Source: Solen grandis
Taxonomy: Eukaryota; Mollusca; Bivalvia; Adapedonta; Solenidae
DNA: 64,000 nt
Reading direction: 5' to 3'
Assembly (NCBI GenBank): GCA_021229015.1
Contig: CM037790.1
Span: 55,772,361-55,836,360 of the forward strand
Position 1 is the first letter of the stretch, and each line of letters starts with the position of its first letter. Both the position numbers and the translations under genes were made by a program. Shown here in pieces: positions 12,401 through 22,469 of the stretch. The notes under the pieces were generated by a model, which worked only from the letters and a program-made list of their open reading frames with translations, did not search any database and was not told where the DNA came from.

Positions 12401-12793
12401 AAGTGAGAGACTATATTCCTGAGAGAGAGAGTCTACTGTAAAATCATTAATTTTCGTTGACATTAAATTTCGTTGATTATATACCAAAGGGTATTTTGTG
12501 GGTACTTTTATTCGTGTATCTATGCTCTAGAAAACGTGAGGCCTATATAAGAGACAAGTTTTCGTGGGAATATATATTCGTGGATAAAACACATCACGAA
12601 ATCGACGAAAATTAGTGTCCCACGAAAATTAATGATTTTACAGTATATTCCTGACCACAGTCTTAATTGGATCAGCAACATTATATTCGTCTCTGTATTT
12701 CAGGATAAGAAGTTCGTACTAACGATGGACGATCTTACCCCGGCCCTCACAGAATATGGAGTAAACGTGAAGAAGCCAGTTTACTACACGTGA
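6464..12793 (+). CDS. TAF10, TFIID/SAGA histone-fold subunit (four exons; first exon not found)
   Basis: TAF10 is a histone-fold subunit shared by TFIID and SAGA and is needed for pol II preinitiation-complex assembly in the nucleus. Exons: 6464-6610, 9825-9889, 11390-11501 and 12704-12793, each with AG/GT borders. The joined core reads [16 protein letters not shown], then [15 protein letters not shown], then [20 protein letters not shown], then [19 protein letters not shown], ending VKKPVYYT and TGA. This closely matches vertebrate TAF10 through the whole histone fold. Oddity: from the acceptor at 6464 the plausible coding frame (Ser/Gly/Gln-rich) is shifted by one base from the conserved frame starting near the ATG at 6563. 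An extra base near 6550 would explain it; otherwise translation may start at 6563 (104 residues). A candidate poly(A) signal AATAAA is at 13401-13406. Identity is firm; the 5' end is not. Confidence 0.93.
7237..8337. repeat. Composite repeat bounded by 11-bp inverted ends, in TAF10 intron
   Basis: It starts GCTCACCTGAG (7237-7247) and ends CTCAGGTGAGC (8327-8337), an exact 11-bp inverted pair. Inside, a unit of about 165 bp repeats roughly five times. Each unit carries AACCACAAGGCCT, ATCATGGCCCTGGGGTC and GCCCCAGGGGTCAC. No transposase is seen, so it is non-autonomous if mobile. Confidence 0.75.
8440..8518. repeat. T-run, A-rich run and (TA)n microsatellite
   Basis: A poly(T) run, an A-rich run from about 8469 and a (TA)n tract around 8497-8517 lie next to one another in the TAF10 intron. 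Confidence 0.9.
8865..9097 (+). mobile_element. MITE family M1, complete copy
   Basis: About 233 bp, starting CCCTTTCTCTCATAGAG and ending TATATGAGGGAAAGG, so the ends are inverted. Near the left end is an internal hairpin around CAGCCTGCGAG/CTCACAGGCTG. Other copies lie at 36471-36705, 53859-54092 and 20628-20750. Flanking TTAA at some copies suggests TTAA target duplication, as in piggyBac-type elements; that is inference. Confidence 0.8.
9385..9690 (+). repeat. Diverged S1-like SINE
   Basis: A degraded tRNA-like head (GAGCGCTCTCC...GGAGGTTGTAGG...GATCCACGG) is followed by a body with S1-like blocks (GCTCGGCGCTCA, GTGGTATCATG, GTCTGTGGCGTGA). It ends in the AAAT microsatellite that follows. 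Confidence 0.65.
9688..9750 (+). repeat. (AAAT)n microsatellite
   Basis: A run of AAAT units with a few interruptions, directly at the 3' end of the SINE-like element before it. Confidence 0.9.
11585..11800 (+). repeat. Diverged S1-like SINE in the last TAF10 intron
   Basis: It has a tRNA-like head (GTGTCCGCCTCTATATC, then TTTGATCCCTG), the CGACATACCAAGGTC junction typical of S1, and weaker body similarity. It follows the exon 11390-11501 donor closely. Confidence 0.6.
12436..12643. mobile_element. Foldback MITE family F1
   Basis: Starts CTGTAAAATCATTAATTTTC and ends with its inverse, GAAAATTAATGATTTTACAG, with TA on both sides. Much of the roughly 208 bp folds on itself. TA flanks plus long terminal inverted repeats suggest a Tc1/mariner-driven MITE. 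Other copies: 16941-17182, 33664-33876 and 35712-35932. Confidence 0.8.
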
Positions 12794-13499
12794 CCTGCAG
12801 GGCACTGGCCGCAGACAACATCTTTAGACTTCTGTAGCAGATGAACAGCAATACTCTGACGATTTTAAATATCAAATTTCTAGTCTGATTAGTTGACTAA
12901 CGATTTTAAATATCAAATTTCTATTCTGTTAACGTGATTAAATTTTATGTTTGGAATCGAATTTTGAAAGTTAATTATGAGAAAAAACAAAACAAAATAA
13001 CATTCTATTTCTTAAGAAATTTATTTGTCAAGTTATTTAGGGAAACATTGCTGTAATTCTTTACGATTTTTTATATCAGACAGTTTGTTCTCATCAAACA
13101 ACTAGTTCAAAATCTTTATAGTCAAGTTTCTACAGTATATTTATTCAGTTGAAAGCTAGCAGGTAGCTGATAAATCTACATAAGAAAAGTATATTGTGAA
13201 ACATGTAACATACATTTAAGGAGAAAATAGCTTTGGATAAAACCTTGATATTCTTATTTCCAATTTTCATCCTGTGTCATATCTCATTTGATCTTGTATC
13301 AGACTTCAGTGCAGCAATTGTTTTTTCATTTTGGTATTGTGAACATAAAAGACAACTTCTAATTAAAAGGTCTTTTCTTTTATCTCAACCCACTGACATT
13401 AATAAACTTGAAGTACAATTTTGTTAGATCACGTGTTCAGGATGGTCTAGTCGGACCGTCTATTGTCCACACTGTGTTTGTTTACACCAAATTGGTCTG

Positions 13500-13865
13500 A
13501 CACTATAGGTGACCCACCTTTCGTGCCAGACCCTTTGGTTTACTTCCTAGTATCTTCATTTCTTTAGCAATCATTTTCAAACTTCATGACAATGTCAATA
13601 GCCCTAATCTCTCTGCTAAGTTCGATTATGGATGGTATCAGCCAATTAGGTCAGGAATAATGCCCTATTTTAATGTAAAAAAAATGCCAGGTTTCAATTT
13701 GTTTACACTCTAGCACCTTCATTTCTTTAAATATCATCAGCAAACTTAATGACAATATTTATGGCCATTATATCTCAGCCATGTTTTATTATGGTTGTTA
13801 TTGGCCAATTTGGCAAGGGGTTTTGGCCCTTTGAATCCTAATAGAATGCCAGATTTTTTTTAAAT
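13500..13865 (+). repeat. Two tandem diverged units of about 190 bp
   Basis: Two successive units share CTTCATTTCTTTA, AATGACAAT(G/A)T and a TATGG...GCCAATT block. No coding potential was seen. Confidence 0.55.
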
Positions 13866-13869
13866 ATTT

Positions 13870-14968
13870 TTAGCACGACTATTCAAAGAGTATGAGAGCT
13901 ATTGTAGTCGCCCTTGCGTCGGCGTCGACGTTGGCGTTGCAGCTTTTGGTTAAAGTTTTGCGTGCAAGTTACTATCAACCTTATATCTCAAAAACCACCT
14001 ATGGTATTGACTTGAAAGTTTATAAATATGTTCAGGGGCATCAGACAACCATGGTAGATAACTCTTGACTGAATTTAAAATGAATTATGGCCCCTTTTTA
14101 ACTTAGAAATTTTGGTTAAAGTTTTGCGTGCAAGCTACTATGCAGTTTGTATCTCAATAACCATTCTGTTATTGACTTAAAAGTTTATGAATATGTTTAA
14201 GGGCATCAGACAACATATATAACAAGTTATGGCCCCTTTTTTAACTTAGAAATTTTGGTTAAAGTCTTGCATGCAAGGTACTTTTATGTTTATATCTCAT
14301 AGTTCAGGAATGGGATTGATTTGAAACATCTTTAATATGTTTAGGGGTATCATACTTTCAAGGAAGATAACACTTGATGGAAAATATTAAAAATTATGAC
14401 CCCCTTTTAACTTAGAATTTTGGTTAAATTTTTGCAAGTTTTAAGGAGTGTCTTCAGGGGCATCAGAAAACTAAGGAGGATAACTTTTGGACGAATTTTA
14501 TCCTTGGCCCTTTTTTTGGTTTTTGGTTAAAGTTTTGCATGCACAGTGTTATTGTGCTTATGTCTCAGTAACTAGGCATGGGATTGATTTTAGACATCAT
14601 AAAACTATTAAGGGGTATCAGACTATCAAGGTATATCATTTTTGACTGTTATTATGTTCAGGGTATGTGAAGGGCAAGAATTGAAATAGATTTCATTTGA
14701 TTTACCAACAAGCATTTGAATAGTTGAGCGTGCTGTCCTCTGACAGCTCTTGTGTTTATTATTAAGCAAGAAATCATCATTTAGCTTATTATACACAATG
14801 ATATGGCAACAATATCTCAATGGAGTTCGATTATGACTGATGTTTGAGTGATATATCTTCTTTTTACGCCATTGAACTATTAGAACGGTTTGCTGTTTTA
14901 ATACTTAGACATCTACATTTACTGAGTAATGCAGGCAATGAATGCACTGTTTCTCAGGTGAGCGACTT
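13870..14968 (+). repeat. Composite repeat with internal tandem units
   Basis: A GTCGGCGTCGACGTTGGCGT lead-in is followed by diverged tandem units of about 100-165 bp starting GGTTAAAGTTTTGC(G/A)TGC and carrying GGGGCATCAGA. It ends in CACTGTTTCTCAGGTGAGCG, the same end as the element at 7237-8337, so the two share a 3' terminus. Confidence 0.65.
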
Positions 14969-15106
14969 ACCTTATACATTTGCGTTGTTCCTGTGTTGGA
15001 ACAGTACTTTGCGGCTTGTAATTTCATTTAAGAAGATTATCCGATCGAGTAACAAACTTCCATCGGATGTACTTTGTTGTTTAAAGCATCTCGTTCACAG
15101 AATGTC

Positions 15107-15342
15107 ATGGGGCCGCCGTGGCTGAGCGGTTACAGTCGTGAACTACACATCTCTGTGGGTTCGAATCCCGGTAGGGACTTCGGATTTTTCATGTGAGGAA
15201 GCCTTCCAGCTGGCTTGCTGTGGTTCTACCCGGGTACCTCTGTGTACTCGGGGTCTTCCTCCACCTGTAAATAGCTGGACTTCGCTATATGATTGAAATA
15301 CTATCGCAGCAACGGTAAACCCCAATACAACAACAACAGAAT
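15107..15342 (+). repeat. SINE family S2, complete
   Basis: The head reads GGGCCGCCGTGGCTGAGCGG with a B box GGTTCGAATCC near 15160, then the family body (GAGGAAGCCTTCCAGCTGGC, GGGGTCTTCCTCCACCTGTA) and a CAACAACAACA tail. It looks like a Ser/Leu-type tRNA head but lacks a cloverleaf 3' half, so it is not a tRNA gene. Confidence 0.8.
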
Positions 15343-15734
15343 GTCATTGACTAAGAATTTATTCTTTAACTTTCCACGTGTATTACCTCTTACAATATAC
15401 CCACTCAGAGATGCATTGTCATAGAATGCAATACATGTATTCCAAGATTGTAAAAAATAGGGAAGATTTCCACTATGCGCTATAGCGTTACAAACGGTAT
15501 AAAACCTATATTTAGAATTTGTATTTCTATGTGCTGTCACATGGCTGATCACATTCACTCTTGGGGATGCGTTCACTTCAAAATAACATAAATTCGCTAC
15601 CCGGGCCTGGGGAAGATCCCAGTTGCGGAATGTGTTGCATGGTACAGCAGGCACCTGCTTCGGGCCCAGATACCGTATTTAACCAGAAAGTTCGCGAGCT
15701 GCTTTAAAAGATCTTCAGCGGACACCAGATATTG

Positions 15735-16105
15735 GTCACTACAGCAGGTTTCCTCTCTCTACCCACTCGTGGGTTCGATCCCCGGCCGCGACATACCAAA
15801 GTCTTAAAAAATAGTACAGACATAGCTCCCTTGCTTGGCGCTCAGCATATAAGGGTAGTTGCAGGACTGGTTGGCCCGGTGTCAGGATAATGTGACTGGG
15901 TGTGGTATCATGCCACATGTCTACGGCGTGATACTGCATTGTGGCAGCACTATATCGAGCGCTCAGCGCAAAACGATCGTAACTTATATGTATTCAAGAA
16001 CAAGTTACGACCGTTTGCCCTGAGCCCTTGATATCTGTCTCAAGTAGACATCGTCTCCGAATGACTGAAATAATGTCGGTGGGACGAAAAACTCAATACA
16101 CACAT
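15735..16105 (+). repeat. SINE family S1 with a nested 74-bp insertion
   Basis: An S1 copy (CGTGGGTTCGATCCCCGGC head remnant, full body) is interrupted at 15957-16030 by a short foldback and then resumes TGTCTCAAGTAGACATCG. The tail is weak. Confidence 0.85.
15957..16030. mobile_element. 74-bp foldback insertion inside an S1 SINE
   Basis: It is flanked by ATATC on both sides (15952-15956 and 16031-16035), a likely 5-bp target duplication. The arms CTCAGCGCAAAACGATCG... and ...CGACCGTTTGCCCTGAG pair over about 23 bp with a few mismatches around a central loop of about 13-16 bp. Confidence 0.7.
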
Positions 16106-16940
16106 ATCCAAAACTACTTATTAGTTCTATATTTTTAACACTATGCCATGTAATTGGATATACAGGGGGCATCACTTGAACTAAAATAGAGAGGCCCCTG
16201 TCCTCCCCGTCCGTTTTCGTCTATTTGCCAACTGATCTGACTATTTACATGTAGGTCTAAAGAATCCAGTAAAAGGGGTCCTTTATTCAGTGACATTACA
16301 GTTGGGTTAGCAGGTCAGTAGAACATTTCGGGAAGGGCCGTGTTTAATTTGATAAAGGTAATAAGACAATAACTGACAAATCTGTCTCAGGTCAGATAAA
16401 AAATTCTGTCTACAAAAACCTATAATAACAGGTCTTTGATAAATACAATAGTTAGACGACTGTAACAAGAGGTCATGGTATCAGTTTGGTTTAAGATTTA
16501 TTCATTTTGCACGTTTTAACAACTTGTACCAATCCCTCAAGACGGTTCCTGACCTGCACCAGTACTTTGCGCCATAGTAAATATCCTTACCCAAACGTGG
16601 TGCCAATCGCAATCTTCGGACCAGCATTGCTCTATATTACTACTGGGCTTCGGCACCCTTCCTTATTGAAAGAGATCAACGTTATTATTTGTTGTAAGTA
16701 TGCAAACATTGATCGAATTAGCTGGAGATTAATTCTTGTTCATGGAATAATAGTCTTTGGTAACATATTACATGTTATATACACATTTGCACATTTACCT
16801 GAACTTTTAAATTCTCTTTCAAACTGCAGTAACCAGATGAAGGGAACGCATGTAATTTGGAGACCTTTTAAAAATATATGAAATTTTATATTGTATGAAA
16901 ACAGTTATGGGTCTTTTTCCTACACCTTCGATTTGAAATA

Positions 16941-17182
16941 CTGTAAAATCATTTAATATTCGTTGGGTCAATATTCGTTGAAATAATGGATTGTTTTATT
17001 CACGAATTTACCCCCCCCCCCCCACACACACACACACACAAAACACTTCCATTCATTCGACCATTCCTTTTTTTTTTTTTTAGAACATGAATACACACAT
17101 ATATATTTATATTCCCATGAAATTCTGACTTGTAAAGAAATTCAATGAAATTAAATGTCAACGAACAATAATGATTTTACAG
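16941..17182. mobile_element. Foldback MITE family F1
   Basis: Ends CTGTAAAATCATT / AATGATTTTACAG with TA flanks. The middle is expanded by a C-run, a (CA)n run and a T-run. Confidence 0.75.
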
Positions 17183-17189
17183 TAGATTA

Positions 17190-17930
17190 TTTTCTAGACA
17201 CGTAGTCAATGAAACTCGGCCTAGATCTAAAGATATATGATTCAGAAATCCCTCGTAAATGTCACAACAATTATTTCCAAGACAACCGCGTGTTGTTGCC
17301 TCGGTGTCACTATGCGGCGCTGTAATCGGACATGGTTCTCATGGTGATAAGAAGACGCAGTTACCAGTCTGTAGCTGGAATCACAGGTGAACTGTAGGTG
17401 ACAACACAGGACGACAACATTGCTGCTGGAATAACCATAAATCAGCCTAGGAGATTTGGAATAGCAGAAGGTAAATTTTATATATTCGATTTCTTTTACT
17501 GTGTCGGATCCAAGTTTATTTTTAAATTTCTCCTGTCAAACCACGACAAAAAAAGAAGAGTACAATGTAATACATAAACATTGCAAACATGTAACAAACG
17601 AGACATTGTGATCGATTTTAAATGCATGTAACATAATGTAAACAGATTATGTTATAATATAACTGTTCTGTATTAAATCAATAAATATCACCAGAGGAGA
17701 AAGACATCGCATATTTTGAAATTAAACTATTATTTCTTTAACTAATTTACATTTTTTTATATTTAATAGTATTTCTTTTAGACATATTCATAAGACACTT
17801 AAAACTTATGACAAAGGGGTTTGTATACAAGCATCTGTGAAACATTGACTTCTTAAATCACAAAGAATTACTTTCATTCTGATAAACAATGGAACTTGTC
17901 ACTTATTTGAATTGCTTATATTACATTTCC
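17190..17930. other. Intergenic; possible non-coding exon
   Basis: Mostly featureless. The less AT-rich segment 17281-17470 ends AGCAGAAG|GTAAAT and could be a 5' non-coding exon of the downstream GPCR, but nothing confirms that. Confidence 0.25.
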
Positions 17931-17932
17931 TA

Positions 17933-18243
17933 ACCGTCCCCGTGGCCGAGTGGTTAGAGCGTCCGCCTCGGGAGCGGGAGGTCGTGGCTTCGATCCCCGG
18001 CCGCGACATATCAAAGTCTTTAAAAATGGTACTGTTATAGCCCCCTTGCTTGGCGCTCAGCATATAAGGGTAGTTGCAGGACTGGTTGGTCCGGTGTCAG
18101 GATAATGTGACTGGGTGTGGTATCATGCCGCATGTCTGCGGCGTGATACTACAGTGTGGCAACACTATATTTGTCTCAAGTAGACATCGTCTCCAAACGA
18201 CTGAAATACAGTCTTTGGGACGTTAAACCCAACAAACAAACAG
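17933..18243 (+). repeat. SINE family S1, complete reference copy with target duplication
   Basis: Flanked by an exact 10-bp duplication, ACATTTCCTA, at 17923-17932 and 18244-18253. The tRNA-derived head has an A box TGGCCGAGTGGTTAGAG and a B box GGCTTCGATCC. The body and ACCCAACAAACAAACAGA tail define the family. It is the least degraded copy here. Confidence 0.9.
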
Positions 18244-18536
18244 ACATTTCCTATCATTACTTCGTATATTCATCCACGATCCAGCTTTAACGGGAAAAAC
18301 AAAATAATATTTTATGTTAATATAGTATTACAATATGTATCTTTTAATTGTCATTCTTGTTAAATAAGCTTTTTAATTGTTATATCTTCGAATATTTTTA
18401 AATATTTTCATATTAACCCTCATATTATATATATAAATTATGATATGTACATATCATTAGCTGGACAATTTTTTTTAATTTTATGCCAAATCTGTGTAGC
18501 GAAAATACCATTAGGGTAAATATGAGGATTTGAAGT

Positions 18537-18690
18537 TCCTGCTATGCATTGCCATTATTTTCTGTCACGATACGTATCACGATTTTTTTTTCAAACGATG
18601 AAATTCACGATACGTATTGCAGAAGCAAATGAATTGCGATACGTTTTGCGATATTTAAGTGGCGATGCAATACGTATCGCGATACTTTAT
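18537..18690. repeat. Short CGATACGTATCG-type palindromic repeats
   Basis: Repeated near-palindromic words such as CACGATACGTATCACG, TTGCGATACGTTTTGCG and ACGTATCGCGATAC. A related CGATATATCGAT block is at 19027-19042. Their role is unknown. Confidence 0.5.
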
Positions 18691-19309
18691 ATAAAAAACT
18701 TCTTTAACTGGTCCTAGCATTTATTTCAAAACACAAGTTACCAACTATAACAAGAACAAAGCATAAACATGTTAAATATCAAATAAACTTTCATTGTAAA
18801 AAAAAAATGAATTCTGACTTTTTCCCTGAGAAAATGACATAAGCGGAAGCATATGTATAAACACGTAACGAATATCACGTCATGTGTAAGAAATTGTTCA
18901 CATATTGCGATGCTTGTCACCATATCGATGCGTCACAAGGTAAAACCAGTATTATTGCCATTTAAAGATGGTATTTGTACTGGCCATTTAAAATGTCTTT
19001 CCGATGCATACATCGAGAACGGTATATCGCGATATATCGATAAATCATTGCAACCTTCCTTCTTACGTTATAGAACATAACAGAATAAAAGTTTTATTCA
19101 TCCTAATATGGTACTTAACGTCAATGTTACATTGCAAACATGCGTATCACTTCTCTTTTCTTGATAAATTGTACGCATTGCCGTATGGTTGGATACGCGA
19201 CTGAATTGTGGATTTTTCTGGACGGTATTCAGTACTGTATATAATTACTTTTATTAAGTACTGTATATATATTAGTATGTCCAATTAAAATGAGTTTTAA
19301 CTTCCGTTG

Positions 19310-20079
19310 GCGCATATGCAAATTGGTATTGCAGTCGAATGTAAAGCTGTGACTGTTAAATTGTATAAACTAGGTGTTGATGGTAAAATGTTAAGAATAT
19401 TTAAAGATATGTATCTCAGTTAAAGTCATGTGTTAAAGGATGTAACTCTTTTTCAGAATAGTTTGATTGTTCTATCGGCCTTAAACAAGGCGAGGTCATT
19501 TCGCCGATATTATTCGCTCTTTTCATTGAAGATCTTGAATTATTTTTGCAGAATGATACTACTTGTCCTTTAACGATTGATGATGTAACAGTTATTTTGC
19601 TTTTATTTGCGGATGATATGACTGAAAGCCCAGAGGAACTGCATTGTAGGTTAGGTCTTTTAAAGGAATATTGTGATAAATGGGGATTAAAAGTTAATGG
19701 TGATAAAATTAAGGTTATGGTGTTCAGAAATTACCTAATGAAAAATGGTTATATGATGGGTGTGAAATAGAAGTAGTAAATAATTTTAATTATTTGGGAA
19801 CTGTTTTCAATTACAATGGAACGTTTGTATTAAATCAGGAAACGCTAGCGGGTAAAGGTCTAAAGGCATTAAATGTACTTTTAAATAATTTGAAAAAAAT
19901 ATCAGTTAAAAACAAGTGTTAAATGTTAACTTTTTGATGCTTTTGTTGGTGCTATTCTGAACTTCAGTAGTGAAATATGGGGATTTCGTAAATCTAAAAC
20001 AATTGAGCGTGTGCATCTTAAATTTTGTAAAATGATACTAAACGTAAAGACGTCAACAAGTAACATTGGAGTTTATCAG
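19310..20079 (+). pseudogene. 5'-truncated LINE reverse transcriptase relic
   Basis: The translated pieces parallel the RT of the LINE at 56.58-61.18 kb: LYKLGVDGKMLR, then GLKQGEVISPILFALFIEDL, then VILLLFADDM, then NYLGTVFNYNGTF. Stops and indels break the frame (for example after the DMY block near 19420), and a few residues after FADDM are lost. The copy stops at 20079, where a MITE fragment begins. Confidence 0.8.
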
Positions 20080-20188
20080 CCTGATCTTCAGAAAACCACA
20101 GTTAAACCTTACCAAATTTAATTACAAAATCCTCATTTCCAGACCACTGAGGAGCAGCGAAAAGCATAAAACCTGATCAGCCTGCGAG
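20080..20188 (-). mobile_element. Isolated 109-bp middle segment of MITE M1
   Basis: It begins CCTGATCTTCAGAAAACCAC and ends AACCTGATCAGCCTGCGAG. This is the internal part of M1 without either terminal repeat, in the same orientation as the M1 copies at 20628 and 53859. It corresponds to the segment missing from 20628-20750. Confidence 0.75.
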
Positions 20189-20345
20189 GATTCAAAATTT
20201 TGAATTTCAATGCATCCACAAGATGCATAAAATATATGGAAAATGCTACTGAATTTGGTGTCATATTTTTTAAGCATAGTGAGACCCGGGATTCGTGCAG
20301 AGAAAATAATATCTGCCTCTCTATATATAAATAGGCCTAATATAA
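20189..20345. repeat. Repeat related to 2505-2700
   Basis: It shares TTGAATTTCA(A)TGCATCC...GATGCATAAAATAT and a TTCGTGCAG block with the repeat near 2.5 kb. A long T-run (20356-20383) follows. Confidence 0.5.
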
Positions 20346-20355
20346 AGGGAGGTCA

Positions 20356-20386
<31 letters not shown>

Positions 20387-20513
20387 AAGATCCTGTGCAT
20401 AGACAGGTTTGATTATAAGGTCAAACAGTAGAAAAGAGAAAGAGAGGGGGACAGTATGATTATTATAAGCCGTCCATTAAAACATTTTGTTTTAATCTTT
20501 ACGCTTTTATAGA

Positions 20514-20626
20514 TAAAAGATAAAATTGTATGAGCTAACAGAGGAGATTCTGATCAACCAGCTCCAGGATCCAGGTCTAATCGCGTCGAAATATTTTTAT
20601 ATAAAGAAAAGGGCCAACCTGTTTTG
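20514..20626 (-). repeat. Repeat family R1, partial copy
   Basis: The minus-strand equivalent is the block at 41190-41300: GCTGGTTGATCAGAATCTCC, CTGTTAGCTCATACAATTTT and GGTTGGCCCTTTTC. It directly abuts the M1 copy at 20628. Confidence 0.65.
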
Positions 20627-20627
20627 A

Positions 20628-20750
20628 CCCTTTCCCTCATATAGACTCATTTTGACGCACTCAATAGGTACCACATAAAGTACTCGCAGGCTGATCTGGT
20701 TTTATGCTGTTCGCATAGGTCTTTCATGGTGTCCTCTATGAGGGAAAGGG
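20628..20750 (-). mobile_element. MITE family M1, internally deleted copy
   Basis: Both terminal regions are present (CCCTTTCCCTCATATAGAC and CTCTATGAGGGAAAGGG), but the internal 109 bp is missing at the junction 20680/20681. TTAA follows the right end. Confidence 0.8.
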
Positions 20751-20869
20751 TTAAAGTGATATTTTTAGATCTTATTTCATTTAATAGTGGCCAACTCCAC
20801 GCATCATAACAGTTAGTAGTACGGGTACATGTATTTTAGTTTAATCAAATTTATTGAAACCATGTATAT

Positions 20870-21110
20870 TTAATACGTCATACTGTACATGTACATATAA
20901 TTACGTCATACTGTACATGCACATATAATACGCATACTTAATTATCATACTGTACATGCACATATAATACGCATACTGTACATGCACATATAATTACGTC
21001 ATACTGTACATGCACATATAATTACGTCATACTGTACATGCACATATAATTACGTCATACTGTACATGCACATATAATTACGTCATACTGTACATGCACA
21101 TATAATTATT
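20870..21110. repeat. 28-bp minisatellite A
   Basis: About eight units of ATACTGTACATGCACATATA + ATTACGTC in direct repeat. The early units are diverged or shortened and the last four or five nearly identical. Confidence 0.92.
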
Positions 21111-21789
21111 AACACACATGGAATTGAATGACAAATGCTTAAGTCGTTTAATATGTAGATGGATATTAAGTAAATATATAAAAAGGAGTATGGCGCCTTT
21201 AAAACGGACAGGAAATGGCGTTTGTAAATCATGATATAACGACAGGGAACATTTCACAGACATATCTTGAAAACAATTGTAATGACGAAGGTTATATCTA
21301 ACGTCATACAAAAAGAAGAAAAGGAAAATTATTATGCAGCGGGTTACAATATTAAAGTTTTTTTTTATGAAAACATATCATAAGCGCAATATAGTATGTG
21401 TCATAATAATTTTATTACAAAATCAAGTAGATTTTAGTCTCAGAAAGTTAAATAAAAAATGATATAATATGTCATTTGTGGGAAAACAGCGACATCAAAA
21501 AGGAAATCAACTAAAGCAGAAACATCAACAACTGATGCAATCATGTAAGCTTGACCTTTCAATATTTTAAGAATTGTGTCAGATTTGCTTAAATCATTGT
21601 CATTTAAAGCATTTGCATGACATTGATGATTACACAGGCTACAGGAGATTAAATTAATGTTCGGCATATAAAAAAAAATTCGGATTACCGAGAGCATTTT
21701 AGACTATTTTTTCTCGGCTGTGTCTAGAGCAGTAACCAGTCCAGTCCGCACAGGGACTTCGAATATACGATGTTTGGGAATTCGCTCTT

Positions 21790-22445
21790 CAGTTTATTCT
21801 TAACTACGGTTAATTGTGATTATATTCTTAGCTACGGTTAAATTGTGAGTATATTCTTAGCTACGGATTAAATTGTTTTTATATTCTAACCTACGGTTAA
21901 ATTGTGAGTATATTCTTAGCTTCGGAATATTGTGAGTATATTCTTAGCTACGGATTAAATTGTGAGTATATTCTTAGCTACGGTTAATTGTTAGCATATT
22001 CTTAGCTAGGGTTAATTGTGAGTATATTCTTAGCTACGGTTAAATTATGATTATGTTCTTAGCTTCGGTTTATTGTGAGTATATTCTTAGCTACGGTTAA
22101 ATTGTGAGTATATTCTTAGCTACGGTAATTGTGAGTATATTCTTAGCTACGGTTTATTGTGATTTTATTCTTAGCTACGGTTAAATTGTGAGTATATTCT
22201 TAGCTACGGTTAAGTTGTGAATATATTCTTAGCTACGGTAATTGTGAGTATATTCTTAGCTACGGTTAATTGTGAGTATATTCTTAGCTACGGTTAATTG
22301 TGAGTATATTCTTAGCTACGGTTAATTGTGAGTATATTCTTAGCTACGGTTTATTGTGAGTTTATTCTTAGCTACGGTTTATTGTGAGTATATTCTTAGC
22401 TACGGTTTATTTTGAGTTTATTAATGACTATGGTTAAATTGTGTT
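21790..22445. repeat. 28-bp minisatellite B
   Basis: Over 20 direct units of TATTCTTAGCTACGGTTAAT + TGTGAGTA with length variants of 25-30 bp (TTAAATTG, TTTATTG, TAATTG). No coding frame is kept through it. Confidence 0.93.
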
Positions 22446-22469
22446 TGTTTTCTTAACTACGCATAATTC

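Noticed and set aside
12006..12422. 138-residue plus-strand open frame
   Set aside because: It lies inside a TAF10 intron, is AT-driven (Ile/Phe/Asn/Lys-rich) and shows no domain or splice logic.
16507..16881. 124-residue plus-strand frame
   Set aside because: No domain, no splice sites, intergenic AT-rich context.
17933..18010. tRNA gene
   Set aside because: A and B boxes are present but no cloverleaf 3' half; it is the head of an S1 SINE with target duplications. The same applies to the heads at 15107, 33935 and 42672.
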